Source: Rhizobiaceae bacterium | GTDB lineage: Bacteria > Pseudomonadota > Alphaproteobacteria > Rhizobiales > Rhizobiaceae | Assembly: GCA_023953845.1 (NCBI GenBank) | Contig: JAMLJC010000001.1 | Location: forward strand, 4,164,501 to 4,228,500 | DNA: 64,000 nucleotides | Direction: 5' to 3' | In this document: in pieces, positions 42,411 to 53,730 of the stretch | How the letters are laid out: each line of letters opens with the position of its first letter | Numbering within the stretch: position 1 is the first letter of the stretch | Notes under the pieces: generated by a model | What the model was told of the DNA's origin: nothing | Database searches by the model: none | The model's input: the letters and a program-made list of their open reading frames with translations, nothing else | Translations under genes and position numbers: made by a program

Positions 42411-43820
42411 TTAAACCGAATAGTACATGTCGAACTCGACCGGATGCGGGGTCATCTCGAAACGCATGACCTCCGCCATCTTCAGTTCGATGTAGGCGTC
42501 GATCTGGTCGTCATCGAACACGCCGCCGGCTTTCAGGAAGCCGCGATCCTTGTCGAGCGACTGCAGCGCCTCGCGCAGCGAGCCGCAGACGGTCGGGATC
42601 TTCTTCAGCTCCTTCGGCGGCAGGTCGTAAAGGTCCTTGTCCATGGCCTGGCCGGGGTGGAGCTTGTTCTTGATGCCGTCGAGGCCGGCCATCAGCAGCG
42701 CCGCAAAGCCGAGATAGGGGTTCGCGCCCGGATCGGGGAAGCGGACCTCGACGCGCTTCGCCTTCGGCGACGAGCCGAACGGAATGCGGCACGACGCCGA
42801 ACGGTTGCGCGCCGAGTAGGCGAGCAGCACCGGCGCTTCGTAGCCCGGCACAAGGCGCTTGTAGGAGTTGGTCAGCGGGTTGGTGAAGGCGTTGACGGCC
42901 TTGGCGTGCTTGATGACGCCGCCGATGAAATAGAGGCAGCTCTCGGAGAGGCCTGCATATTCGTTGCCGGCGAAGGTCGGCTTGCCGCCCTTCCAGATCG
43001 ACATGTGGACGTGCATGCCCGAGCCGTTGTCGCCGAAGATCGGCTTCGGCATGAAGGTCGCGGTCTTGCCGTAGGCATTGGCGACCTGATGCACGACATA
43101 TTTGTACATCTGCATCTTGTCGGCGTTGCGCACCAGCGTGTCGAACTTCAATCCGAGTTCGTGCTGCGCGGCCGCCACCTCATGGTGATGCTTCTCGGTG
43201 CGGACGCCCATCTCGGCGAGCACGGTCAGCATTTCGGAGCGCATGTCCTGCAGCGAGTCGATCGGCGGAACGGGGAAATAGCCGCCCTTGACGCGCGGGC
43301 GGTGGCCGAGATTGCCTGTCTCGTAATCGGTGTCGTCGTTCGAGGGCAGTTCCGATGAATCCAGCTTGAAGCCGGTGTTGTAGGGATCGGCCTTGTATTT
43401 CACGTCGTCGAAGACGAAGAACTCCGCCTCGGGGCCGACATAGATCGTATCGCCGATGCCCTCGGCCTTGAGATAGGCTTCCGCCTTCTTCGCGGTGCCG
43501 CGCGGGTCGCGGTTGTAAGCCTCGCCCGATACGGGATCGAGGATGTCGCACATCACCACCATGGTGGACTGCGCGAAGAACGGGTCCATGTGCACTGTCT
43601 CGGTGTCCGGCATCAGCACCATGTCGGACTCGTTGATCGCCTTCCAGCCGCCGATCGAGGAGCCGTCGAACATGACGCCATCGGCGAACATGTCCTCGTC
43701 CACCTCGACGACATCCATCGTCACATGCTGCATCTTGCCCTTCGGATCGGTGAAGCGCAGGTCAACGAACTTCACGTCGTTGTCCTTGATCTGCTTCATG
43801 ATGTCTTTGGCTGTCGTCAT
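42411..43820 (-). CDS. glnA: Glutamine synthetase type I (GSI)
   Basis: A 469-residue dodecameric glutamine synthetase. The signatures FDGSSIGGWKAINESDM, GPEAEFFVFDDV, NGSGMHVHMSIWKGG and RLVPGYEAPVLLAYSARNRSAS are intact. The adenylylation Tyr lies in DKDLYDLPPKE near residue 398, so the enzyme can be switched off covalently by GlnE, unlike GSII. It follows glnB by 51 bases in the same direction, so the pair forms the classic glnBA operon. The upstream sigma-54-like promoter at 44268-44283 links it to NtrC. Confidence 0.98.
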   Translation of the reverse strand: MTTAKDIMKQIKDNDVKFVDLRFTDPKGKMQHVTMDVVEVDEDMFADGVMFDGSSIGGWKAINESDMVLMPDTETVHMDPFFAQSTMVVMCDILDPVSGEAYNRDPRGTAKKAEAYLKAEGIGDTIYVGPEAEFFVFDDVKYKADPYNTGFKLDSSELPSNDDTDYETGNLGHRPRVKGGYFPVPPIDSLQDMRSEMLTVLAEMGVRTEKHHHEVAAAQHELGLKFDTLVRNADKMQMYKYVVHQVANAYGKTATFMPKPIFGDNGSGMHVHMSIWKGGKPTFAGNEYAGLSESCLYFIGGVIKHAKAVNAFTNPLTNSYKRLVPGYEAPVLLAYSARNRSASCRIPFGSSPKAKRVEVRFPDPGANPYLGFAALLMAGLDGIKNKLHPGQAMDKDLYDLPPKELKKIPTVCGSLREALQSLDKDRGFLKAGGVFDDDQIDAYIELKMAEVMRFEMTPHPVEFDMYYSV

Positions 43821-43871
43821 CTGCGTTTCCTTTGGATTATTTAAAAAATTCGATGCCCGGGCTATCGCTGG

Positions 43872-44210
43872 TCAGATCGCGTCGATACCGGTCTCGCCGG
43901 TGCGGATGCGGATCACTTCCTCGACATTGGAGACGAAGATCTTGCCGTCGCCGATACGGCCGGTCTGGGCGGCCTTGCGGATCGCTTCGATCGCTCCCTC
44001 GACCGCGTCGTCACCGAGAACCACCTCGATCTTCACCTTGGGGAGGAAGTCGACGACATACTCCGCACCGCGATAGAGTTCGGTGTGTCCTTTCTGTCGC
44101 CCGAAGCCCTTCGCCTCGGTCACGGTTATTCCCTGAAGGCCGGCTTCCTGCAGCGCTTCCTTGACCTCGTCAAGCTTGAAGGGCTTGATGATCGCCTCGA
44201 TTTTTTTCAT
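43872..44210 (-). CDS. glnB: Nitrogen regulatory protein PII
   Basis: A 112-residue trimeric signal protein that senses 2-oxoglutarate and ATP/ADP and passes nitrogen status to NtrB and GlnE. MKKIEAIIKPFKLDEVKEAL opens the fold. The T-loop GHTELYRGAEYVVDF carries the uridylylation Tyr51, and TGRIGDGKIFV and RIRTGETG complete the PII signatures. ATG at 44210 is chosen; the open frame continues upstream to 44288 but would cross the sigma-54 promoter. The E at the end of the B-loop and overall length favour GlnB over GlnK, as does linkage to glnA. Confidence 0.95.
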   Translation of the reverse strand: MKKIEAIIKPFKLDEVKEALQEAGLQGITVTEAKGFGRQKGHTELYRGAEYVVDFLPKVKIEVVLGDDAVEGAIEAIRKAAQTGRIGDGKIFVSNVEEVIRIRTGETGIDAI

Positions 44211-44267
44211 TTGAGCATGGCCTCCACTACGCATTGTCGGGCGCTGGCGCCCCGTATGCGCCACGCA

Positions 44268-44283
44268 TGCACGAAGCGTGCCA
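44268..44283 (-). promoter_or_regulatory. Sigma-54-like promoter of glnB-glnA
   Basis: On the minus strand TGGCAC (44283-44278), a five-base spacer GCTTC and GTGCA (44272-44268) match the -24/-12 consensus with one mismatch in the -12 box. It lies about 58 bases before the glnB ATG. The rest of the 356-base gap to the divergent nnrDE gene (44211-44566) shows no other clear element. Confidence 0.65.
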
Positions 44284-44566
44284 GTCATCCCGAATGCCGG
44301 CCGCCGAGACGAATTGAGGCGTTATCTGACGCTCCGTGTCAATCGGTGAGGCAAGGTCATTGGAAAATGCGTGTTCATAGCGGTCGAGTGGGAAAATTGT
44401 GCATATCAATGTGCCGAAGAAATAGCCTTTATGCCTAAAAACTAGTCATATGCCGCGAGATGCTGAGATGTGACCGGGCGATAGAAGCGGAAAGGCGTCG
44501 TTGCCGATTGCCAGTAACCATTGCCCGCCTATGCTGTCTGGAACAGCAAGGTGACCGTCAGACATA

Positions 44567-46078
44567 ATGCAACTGCTCACGCCAAACGAAATGTCGCAGG
44601 CTGACCGCCGTGCCGTCGAGGCCGGGCCGATGCTTGGCATCGACCTTATGCGCCGTGCCGGCGCGGCGGTGGTTGCTGCGGTGCTGGAGCGGTTTCCGGA
44701 TGCCCGCGAGGTCCATGTATTGTGCGGGCCCGGCAACAATGGCGGCGACGGCTATGTCGTGGCGGAACTGCTGCGCCGCGCCGGTCTGGACGTTGCGCTG
44801 TACGGTTCGGGCGAGCCGCGGAAAGGGAGCGACGCAGCCATCGCGGCGGCGGAGTGCTCCGTGTGGCCGCAACCGCTGGCGGCCTACCATCCGGCTTCCG
44901 GTTCCGTGGTCGTGGACGCGCTTTACGGCGCGGGCCTCGCGCGCGGCGTGGACGGTGACGCGCGTCGTGTCATCGAGCTTACCAACGAGGCGGCTGTTCC
45001 CGTCGTCGCCGTCGATCTCCCGAGCGGCGTTTCGGGCGAGACGGGCCAGATTCTGGGGGCGTCTTTCCGTGCCACGGTCACCGTCACCTTTGTGCGCAAG
45101 AAGCCCGGACATTTGCTGCTGCCCGGGCGGACGGCATGCGGCGAGGTCGTTGTGGCCGATATCGGCATTGCGGATGAGATCATAGACAGCATCGCTCCGC
45201 GTTGTTTCGAGAACGTGCCGCCGTTGTGGCGCGGGTCTTTGCCGACGCCCGGCATCGAGGCGCACAAATATTCGCGTGGCCATGTCGCGGTGTTCTCGGG
45301 CGCAGCCACTGCGACCGGAGCGGCGCGACTGTCCGCTCATGCGGCGGCGCGCATCGGGGCAGGGGCCGTCACCATGCTCTCGCCGGCGGAAGCGCTGGCG
45401 GCAAACGCCGCGCATCTGACCTCGATCATGCTGCGCAAGGCGGATAGCGTCGCCGATGCGATCGCCTTCGCCCGCGAGCGCCGGCCCCGCGCCTGGGTGT
45501 ACGGACCCGGCCTTTCGCCTACAGCGGACACGGCGCAGCGCCTGATGGAACTCTTTGATGGTTGGCCGCATCCCTTTGCCGCTGTTGTGGACGCCAGCGG
45601 GTTGACTGCCCTTGCCGGCACGCCCGGTCTGCTCGTGCCGCCTTTCGGCGGACGCCAGCACGATCTTGTCGTAACCCCGCATGAAGGCGAGTTCCGGCGC
45701 CTTTTCCCCGACCTTTCCGCCGATCGGCTTCCGTCCAAGGTCGAACGCGCGCGGCAGGCGGCGCGCCGGATCGACGGTGTCGTTGTCTACAAAGGACCTG
45801 ACACGGTGATCGCCGCTGCGGACGGCCGCGCCGCGATCAATGCCAACGGTACGCCATGGCTGGCGACGGCAGGCTCCGGCGATGTGTTGTCGGGTCTCGT
45901 CGCCGGCCTGCTCGCGCAAGGAATGCCGGCGTTCGAGGCGGCCTGTGCAGCCGTCTGGATACATGCCGAGGCAGCCGCACAGTTCGGAGCCGGCCTGATG
46001 GCGGAGGACTTACCTTCGGCCATTTTGCCGGTGATAAAGGAACTGTTCGGGTATTCGGGCGGCCGGGATCGTTCCTGA
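44567..46078 (+). CDS. nnrDE: Bifunctional NAD(P)H-hydrate epimerase / ADP-dependent dehydratase
   Basis: A 503-residue metabolite-repair fusion. Residues about 1-215 are the YjeF_N epimerase (MQLLTPNEMSQADRRAVEAG, LCGPGNNGGDGYVVAELL and the K+/Asp region VDLPSGVSG). Residues about 225-500 are the ribokinase-like dehydratase (HKYSRGHVAVFSGAATATGA, VTPHEGEFRRLFPD and the catalytic GSGDVLSGLVAGLLAQG near residue 438). Together they return hydrated NADH and NADPH to the active form. The stop shares one base with the start of the next gene (TGATG), so that gene is translationally coupled to it. Confidence 0.95.
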   Translation: MQLLTPNEMSQADRRAVEAGPMLGIDLMRRAGAAVVAAVLERFPDAREVHVLCGPGNNGGDGYVVAELLRRAGLDVALYGSGEPRKGSDAAIAAAECSVWPQPLAAYHPASGSVVVDALYGAGLARGVDGDARRVIELTNEAAVPVVAVDLPSGVSGETGQILGASFRATVTVTFVRKKPGHLLLPGRTACGEVVVADIGIADEIIDSIAPRCFENVPPLWRGSLPTPGIEAHKYSRGHVAVFSGAATATGAARLSAHAAARIGAGAVTMLSPAEALAANAAHLTSIMLRKADSVADAIAFARERRPRAWVYGPGLSPTADTAQRLMELFDGWPHPFAAVVDASGLTALAGTPGLLVPPFGGRQHDLVVTPHEGEFRRLFPDLSADRLPSKVERARQAARRIDGVVVYKGPDTVIAAADGRAAINANGTPWLATAGSGDVLSGLVAGLLAQGMPAFEAACAAVWIHAEAAAQFGAGLMAEDLPSAILPVIKELFGYSGGRDRS

Positions 46079-48096
46079 TGAAGAAATGGTGTTTGCGCTG
46101 GTTTCTGCCGGCATTTGCGTTGCTGGCCGCAATGGTGCAGGCGCGCGCGGAGACCGTGACGCATATCGACGATCCGAAGTTGCTCGCCCGACTCGAAGCC
46201 AAGGGTTACACCTTCGCCAGCGTTTTCGGCCGACCGGATCAGAAGCTCGACAAGCTCTATGCGGATGCGCCGGCTTTCGCTGCGATCGTTGATCTCATCG
46301 AGTCCGATCTGGCCCAGCTTAGCGCCGAGATGAAGGCCGGCGGCCGTCCCGTCTACGAATCCACGGCGGATCGCGTCGGCCGCATCCTCGACATACGCTG
46401 GCTGAAGAACAACGCATCCCGTTTCCGGCTCGTGGGCGTCGTCAACCGGCTCGACCGCCGGGATTTTCTTGCGTTGAAGGGCGATAAGGGGTGCGGCGAG
46501 GTCCGCTTCATCTATCGTCTGGCCTACAACTTCGCCAGGAAGGGCACGGTGCGCGCCTCGCGTATGCCGGTCAACTTCAATGCCGTCTATTCCGTCGGCA
46601 CGGATGCGGACGGCGGTTGCATGGGCGTCGCGGGCCGCTGGTCGCCGCAGATCGACGAAGCGGTTGATGCGGGCTGGCTCGTCGGCGGGGTGCTGGACCG
46701 TGAGCAGCTGACCTTCCGCCAGCTGGAGTTCAACGCGCAGGTCGTGCGGTTTCCGTCCGAGACCGAGCCGGGATTCGGCGGGCAGGCCGCCTATGTCATG
46801 CGGATCTTCGGCATCGACGGGGACCAGATCGAGGAAAAGACGCTGGAAAACACGCCCGACGCGAGCCGCATAGCCTCCGACGCCGCGCTGCGGGCCAATC
46901 TGGAAGCCTATGTCCGCGATCATGTCGAGGCGATCGATGAAGGCGTCTATCAGGTGCCGGAGGAGTTTTTGACCCGCAAGGTCGTCTCCTTCTCGACCTT
47001 CGGCAGCGCGAGGCACGCCAACCATCCCTTTTCGGCATCGCTCGACGCGTCGCGCTTCGCATCCATCGATTTTTCCGCCATGAAACTCGTGAAATCGTCG
47101 GAAGGGCTGATCGAACGCCTCGACAACGGTACGTGTCAGGGTTGCCATCAGTCGGGCTCCACAGCGGGTTTTCATTTCATCGGTCTGGACGACGAGACGA
47201 CCTCGCCGCTGAACAGGATCGAGGTCGGCATCTCGCCGCACATGCGTGCGGAACTGCCGCGCCGGATCGCCTATCTGAACGCCTTGGCGGAAGACCGTGA
47301 GCCGAACCGGTTCCGGCCGCTCTCGTCCGCACCGCCGGCCGATTGGAACGGGAACAACGTCGCCTACGCTCCCGCCGGGATCGGCATGCCCTGCGTCATG
47401 CCGGACGACGCATCGAAGCTCGGCGGACAATGGCAGTGCAGCGAGGGAACCGTGTGTACGCCTTTGGGTGCGGCGGAATCCGGATTGAAAGTGGCGCAAT
47501 GCCTGTTGCCGGGCGACAGCGAGGCGATGTTTTCGGGCCATCCATGCCTGTCCGGCGACATTGCCACCAATCAGTCGCAGCCTTTCAACGACAATCTGAA
47601 GGTGGCTAGCCAGTTCACGGCCTTCGCCGAAAAGGTGGGCAGGGTGGACTATTCCTGTCGCCCGCCGCGGATCGGTGTGCCGGGTGGCATCGCTTACCGC
47701 AACTGCAACGAGGCGGACCGCAAATTCGCAGCGTTCAAACCGGGCGAGCCGATGCCGAACGAGATCTGCGCGCTGGTCGGCGGCAAGAAATTCGACCTGT
47801 GCGTGGCGACGGGCGATTTCAGCCAGTGCCTTGGCGGTTCGGTCAATCGCGGCAACCGGCAGGCGTGCTCGGCGGATCATTTCTGCCGCGAGGACTATAT
47901 GTGCCAGACGCTGCCCGACGACGTGCCCGGAAAATCGAAAGTAAAGGGCATCGGCTTCTGCTCGCCGACCTACTTCCTCTTCCAGATGCGCGTCGACAAC
48001 CACGCCACGCCATGGGCCGTTGAGACCGCGCGTGGGGAAGACGAGGAAGAGCCGTTGTATCGATCGGTCGAGTCGGACGTGGAAGAGGCGGAATAA
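46078..48096 (+). CDS. Unrecognised secreted Cys-rich protein with a CXXCH motif
   Basis: A 672-residue protein with a signal peptide (about residues 1-25, cleavage after ARA). Residues about 25-430 form a mixed domain with RFRLVGVVNRLDRRDF, GCGEVRFIYRLAY and RQLEFNAQVVRFP. GTCQGCHQSG near residue 353-357 is a CXXCH haem-c attachment motif in a periplasmic context, so one covalent haem is possible. Residues about 435-655 hold more than a dozen Cys in pairs (WQCSEGTVC, DLCVATGDFSQC, CSADHFCREDYMC), suggesting disulfides. The acidic C-terminus ends EDEEEP...EEAE. No family is recognised and no function is claimed. The ATG overlaps the nnrDE stop by one base; the longer open frame lies inside nnrDE. 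Confidence 0.8.
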   Translation: MKKWCLRWFLPAFALLAAMVQARAETVTHIDDPKLLARLEAKGYTFASVFGRPDQKLDKLYADAPAFAAIVDLIESDLAQLSAEMKAGGRPVYESTADRVGRILDIRWLKNNASRFRLVGVVNRLDRRDFLALKGDKGCGEVRFIYRLAYNFARKGTVRASRMPVNFNAVYSVGTDADGGCMGVAGRWSPQIDEAVDAGWLVGGVLDREQLTFRQLEFNAQVVRFPSETEPGFGGQAAYVMRIFGIDGDQIEEKTLENTPDASRIASDAALRANLEAYVRDHVEAIDEGVYQVPEEFLTRKVVSFSTFGSARHANHPFSASLDASRFASIDFSAMKLVKSSEGLIERLDNGTCQGCHQSGSTAGFHFIGLDDETTSPLNRIEVGISPHMRAELPRRIAYLNALAEDREPNRFRPLSSAPPADWNGNNVAYAPAGIGMPCVMPDDASKLGGQWQCSEGTVCTPLGAAESGLKVAQCLLPGDSEAMFSGHPCLSGDIATNQSQPFNDNLKVASQFTAFAEKVGRVDYSCRPPRIGVPGGIAYRNCNEADRKFAAFKPGEPMPNEICALVGGKKFDLCVATGDFSQCLGGSVNRGNRQACSADHFCREDYMCQTLPDDVPGKSKVKGIGFCSPTYFLFQMRVDNHATPWAVETARGEDEEEPLYRSVESDVEEAE

Positions 48097-48126
48097 TCTG
48101 GCGAATTCAATTCCGGCAATATCTCC

Positions 48127-48558
48127 CTACGTTGCCTCGCCGCGTCCCGTGTAGAACACCCAGCTCCGGTTGATGCCGTAGGTTATCACCGGCGTCACGA
48201 AGATCATCGGCACGATGGCGAGCCGGGCGTCCATCGAAAGGATGTGCTCGACCAGATAGACGAAGAAGGCGTTCAGCGAGAGGCCGAGCAGGGCGGGCAC
48301 GACCAGACGCCAGCTCGACGACAGGAAGCTGCGCTTTCCGGCCTGCGCCCTGAACGTGAAATGATGATGACCGACGGCCGAGATGCCGACCGCGCTCGCG
48401 AAGCCGATCAGGTTCGCGACCTGCGGCGCGATCGCCGTCCAGGTGATGAGACCCGTATAGACAGCCGCATGCACGAGCGTCGCGGCGGCGCCGACGAGTC
48501 CGAACCGGATGAATTCCGGCCCGAAGCGGCGCATCAGGGCGACGAGGCTGTCACTCAC
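48127..48558 (-). CDS. GtrA-family membrane protein
   Basis: A 143-residue protein with four transmembrane segments. The GtrA pattern is clear: FIRFGLVGAAATLVHAAVYT, then ANLIGFASAVGISAVGHHHFTF (the conserved N-x-x-x-F and F-x-F of the family) and ITYGINRSWVF at the end. GtrA-type proteins are linked to movement of lipid-linked sugars across the inner membrane. GTG at 48558 is chosen because the region upstream is not hydrophobic and overlaps the DUF72 gene region. No glycosyltransferase lies next to it. Confidence 0.85.
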   Translation of the reverse strand: MSDSLVALMRRFGPEFIRFGLVGAAATLVHAAVYTGLITWTAIAPQVANLIGFASAVGISAVGHHHFTFRAQAGKRSFLSSSWRLVVPALLGLSLNAFFVYLVEHILSMDARLAIVPMIFVTPVITYGINRSWVFYTGRGEAT

Positions 48559-48616
48559 GATCCCGCGTCTCCGCCATGGCTTGCCCGCCGCCGATCTCGC
48601 ACGAAATCTCCCGACG

Positions 48617-49417
48617 CTAAACCCTTTCCATGAAAGCCATCGCACCCTGCGGTGCGCGCAACTTGCCTTCATGGATGATATAGACGAACACGTCGCGCGG
48701 CTCCTTCCGCGGCTTCCGGGACGGATCGGCAAGCGGCAGGTCGTCAGGCTGATCGCCGGCGGCCCAGAGTTTCGCCCGCTTCACCCATGCATCGAGATCG
48801 GAAGGCTTGTAAGCCGTGGGAACGTCGTCATGTCCCTTCTGCAGCCGCGCATAGACGAAATCCGAGGTCACGTCCGCGAATTCGGGATAATCGTGATGAT
48901 GCGCGTAGCAGACGGTGGCCTTGTATTTTTCAGCCAGCGCGACAAATTCCGGCACGGCGAAGCTGCCGTGGCGCACCTCGAGTGCGTGGCGCAGCGACAG
49001 CCCGCCCGTCTTCGACGGCAGCAGCTTCAGAAAACCCTCGAAGTCCGCAGGCTCGAATTTCTTGGTCGGCGCGAACTGCCAGACGATGGGGCCGAGCTTG
49101 TCGCCAAGTTCCTCAAGGCCCTGTCCGAAGAACTTCGCCATGGACTCGCCGGCCTCCGCGAGCACCTTGCGGTTGGTCACGAAGCGGTTGCCCTTGATGG
49201 AGAAAACGAAGTCGTCCGGCGTTTCGTCCCGCCATTTCTGGTAGGTCGCCGGGGTGAAGCCGGAATAGTAGGTGCCGTTGACCTCGATGGTCGGCACCTG
49301 CCGCGAAGCGTAGTGAAGCTGCTGCTTCTTCGGCAGCTTTTCGGGATAGAACGTGCCTTCCCAGGGCTCGAAGGTCCAGCCGCCCATGCCGGCGCGAATC
49401 GTTCCGGATTTCGTCAT
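48617..49417 (-). CDS. DUF72 (YecE-like) protein
   Basis: A 266-residue TIM-barrel protein of the DUF72 family. RAGMGGWTFEPWEGTFYP, EVNGTYYSG (the N-x-T/S-F/Y-Y signature), FSIKGNRFVTN, GPIVWQFAP and the C-terminal DVFVYIIHEGKLRAPQGAM are typical. The biochemical function of the family is unknown. ATG at 49417 follows GGAAAGGTCG. The longer open frame to 49594 lies inside the GNAT gene and is rejected. Confidence 0.88.
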   Translation of the reverse strand: MTKSGTIRAGMGGWTFEPWEGTFYPEKLPKKQQLHYASRQVPTIEVNGTYYSGFTPATYQKWRDETPDDFVFSIKGNRFVTNRKVLAEAGESMAKFFGQGLEELGDKLGPIVWQFAPTKKFEPADFEGFLKLLPSKTGGLSLRHALEVRHGSFAVPEFVALAEKYKATVCYAHHHDYPEFADVTSDFVYARLQKGHDDVPTAYKPSDLDAWVKRAKLWAAGDQPDDLPLADPSRKPRKEPRDVFVYIIHEGKLRAPQGAMAFMERV

Positions 49418-49445
49418 GTTCGACCTTTCCTTATGGCCCGCGCGC

Positions 49446-49922
49446 TCAGGCGGCGACGGGTTTCGCCATGTCGACGATGATCCAGCCCGGCCTGTGGGGA
49501 TTGGCGCGGCGGCCCGTCTCGCGAAATCCGTATCGCGTGTAGAGCGCGATGTTCCGTTCCATTCTCGCGTTCGTATAGAGGCGGACTTCGCCAACCTTCC
49601 ATCCCCGCGCTTTTGCCTGCGCGAAGTCCAGAAGGGCTACGCCATGGCCCTTGCCTTGCGCTGTCGGCGCGACAGCCACGCTGAAGATCATGCAATGGTC
49701 GTCGTGGCGTTCGAGCACGATCAGCCCGGCCAGTTGCCCGTCGCTCTCGCGCAACCAGACCTCCTTCCGTTCGATCCGCGACGTATAATCTTCGGTCATC
49801 GGTACAGGCGGGCCGCCAAGAAGCGGAACATAACCGCCATAGGCGGCGTCCGTCAGCGCGATGACCCGCTGCAAATCGCTCCGGTCGGCGAGCCGCATGG
49901 ACGACGCTTCTCCGTCGTCCAT
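49446..49922 (-). CDS. GNAT-family N-acetyltransferase
   Basis: A 158-residue single GNAT domain. The acetyl-CoA-binding motif A is IFSVAVAPTAQGKGHGVALL near residue 83 (Q-x-x-G-x-G form), followed by motif B with LYTNARMERNIALYTRYGFRETGRR. The substrate cannot be predicted. The start lies directly next to the uvrA stop (49923), so it is probably cotranscribed with uvrA. Confidence 0.9.
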   Translation of the reverse strand: MDDGEASSMRLADRSDLQRVIALTDAAYGGYVPLLGGPPVPMTEDYTSRIERKEVWLRESDGQLAGLIVLERHDDHCMIFSVAVAPTAQGKGHGVALLDFAQAKARGWKVGEVRLYTNARMERNIALYTRYGFRETGRRANPHRPGWIIVDMAKPVAA

Positions 49923-52853
<2,931 letters not shown>

Positions 52854-52939
52854 CCATTTCGAAAAAGGGGACAGGCGCGAGCGCGAGAAGCGTGGGCCGC
52901 TGCCCGAATGTATGTCTGGATTAACAGATGTCGAGTAGA

Positions 52940-52954
52940 GAACGCAACGGAAAC
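52940..52954 (-). promoter_or_regulatory. Degenerate LexA (SOS) box upstream of uvrA
   Basis: On the minus strand GTTT-N7-GTTC, one base off the alphaproteobacterial LexA consensus GTTC-N7-GTTC. It is 87 bases before the uvrA start. Confidence 0.5.
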
Positions 52955-53062
52955 AAAAGCAACTGACACAGCGCTGTCAGGAGCACCGGCGGCATCAAGC
53001 GTGAGGTCCGCTCGCGGCCGCTCGCGAACGATCACATTTGATGACACGAACGGCTTTTCTCA

Positions 53063-53091
53063 TTGACCCCAAAACCTGTCAGGCGCAGTAT
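53063..53091 (+). promoter_or_regulatory. Putative sigma-70 promoter of a stand-alone RNA unit
   Basis: TTGACC (53063-53068) and CAGTAT (53086-53091) are separated by exactly 17 bases. Transcription would start near 53098 and run to the terminator at 53394-53426. Confidence 0.5.
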
Positions 53092-53189
53092 TTGTGCGTG
53101 CTTTCGATGAGAGCGAGGCAAAATGCCGCCCGCGAGACGCCGCGGGTCCGCCCTGAAAGCCATGTGTGAAACGGACGAAAGGAGGAGGC

Positions 53190-53231
53190 ATGACCCCGCC
53201 GGACAGTCCCAACAGGCTCCTCACCAGGTGA
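53190..53231 (+). CDS. Possible 13-residue leader or micropeptide
   Basis: ATG at 53190 is preceded by GGAGGAGGC, close to the ideal ribosome-binding site. The frame encodes MTPPDSPNRLLTR and ends at TGA 53229-53231. The stop codon lies inside the perfect hairpin 53215-53237, so translation would open that hairpin, as in attenuation leaders. A weaker 20-codon frame precedes it at about 53107. Peptide production is unproven. Confidence 0.4.
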   Translation: MTPPDSPNRLLTR

Positions 53232-53393
53232 GGAGCCGCGGCGAACGATAGCAGGGTTTGAAACGCCCGGCAGATTCGAAACGCCGTTTTTCCTGACAAT
53301 CAGAGACTGCAGTCGGATCGTCGGCTGACGCCGCGTGGCATCCGAGAAAGCAGGGGTTCTCCAAAACCCCGGTCAGGGTTCAATCCCGACAAG

Positions 53394-53426
53394 AAAGCCT
53401 TGAGCGCCGATGCGCCAAGGCTTTTT
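53394..53426 (+). terminator. Rho-independent terminator of the RNA unit
   Basis: AAAGCCTTG (53394-53402) pairs with CAAGGCTTT (53416-53424), with an inner GCGC-CGAT-GCGC hairpin, followed by a T-run to 53426. Confidence 0.85.
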
Positions 53427-53439
53427 CTTCGTGATGTCG

Positions 53440-53691
53440 TCAGCGTCGCGGGGATGGTTTTATGTCGCCGATGATCACGTCGACGGTGATGTCGCCTGAG
53501 ATGCGAACATCCGTATTGCCGACTCGGAACGAACGCGGATCGCGGGAAACTTCCATCGGCTCCGGCGGTGGCGACGTGACGATCGCATCAGGCTTCGAAA
53601 CGCCGGGAAGGTTCGGATCTTCCGCATGTGCCGATATCGCGCCGGTTATCGCGAGCAGCGGCAGCATGCAGATCGAGGCAAAGGCTTTCAT
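53440..53691 (-). CDS. Small secreted hypothetical protein
   Basis: An 83-residue protein with a signal peptide (about 1-23, MKAFASICMLPLLAITGAIS then AHA). The mature part has a Pro-rich stretch (TSPPPEPMEVSRDPRSF) and a short beta-rich end (VGNTDVRISGDITVDVIIGD). ATG at 53691 is chosen over the frame start at 53730 because the signal peptide then begins directly. It follows the ClpP-like gene by 39 bases on the same strand. No family is recognised. Confidence 0.55.
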   Translation of the reverse strand: MKAFASICMLPLLAITGAISAHAEDPNLPGVSKPDAIVTSPPPEPMEVSRDPRSFRVGNTDVRISGDITVDVIIGDIKPSPRR

Positions 53692-53730
53692 ACGGCAAAG
53701 ATAGGCAGTCACAGGCTGCTTGACCACCAA

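Larger units (their letters stand above)
53098..53426 (+). ncRNA. Candidate structured or dual-function RNA (about 330 nt)
   Basis: The interval has a promoter at its 5' end, several stable hairpins and a terminator at its 3' end, and no gene of its own strand for 1.9 kb downstream. Hairpins seen are 53215-53237 (perfect 10-bp stem, CAG loop), a GGGGTT/AACCCC hairpin near 53353-53370, and a GGG-TTCAATC-CCGAC hairpin near 53373-53390. A 13-codon reading frame with an excellent ribosome-binding site (53190-53231) lies within it. It does not match tmRNA, RNase P RNA, SRP RNA or a tRNA by the motifs expected. The exact 5' end and the strand of expression are inferred. Confidence 0.5.

Noticed and set aside
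53060..53299. A 79-codon minus-strand frame
   Set aside because: Low-complexity translation, no ribosome-binding site, and it is antisense to the hairpins and the 13-codon frame.
53340..53395. tRNA or tmRNA 3' end (GGGTTCAATCCC resembles a T-loop)
   Set aside because: No acceptor stem, D-arm, anticodon arm or CCA can be fitted, and no tag-coding frame of the expected type is nearby.
53098..53426. RNase P or SRP RNA
   Set aside because: The GAGGAAAGUCC core of RNase P and the GGAA-loop helix 8 motif of SRP RNA are both missing.
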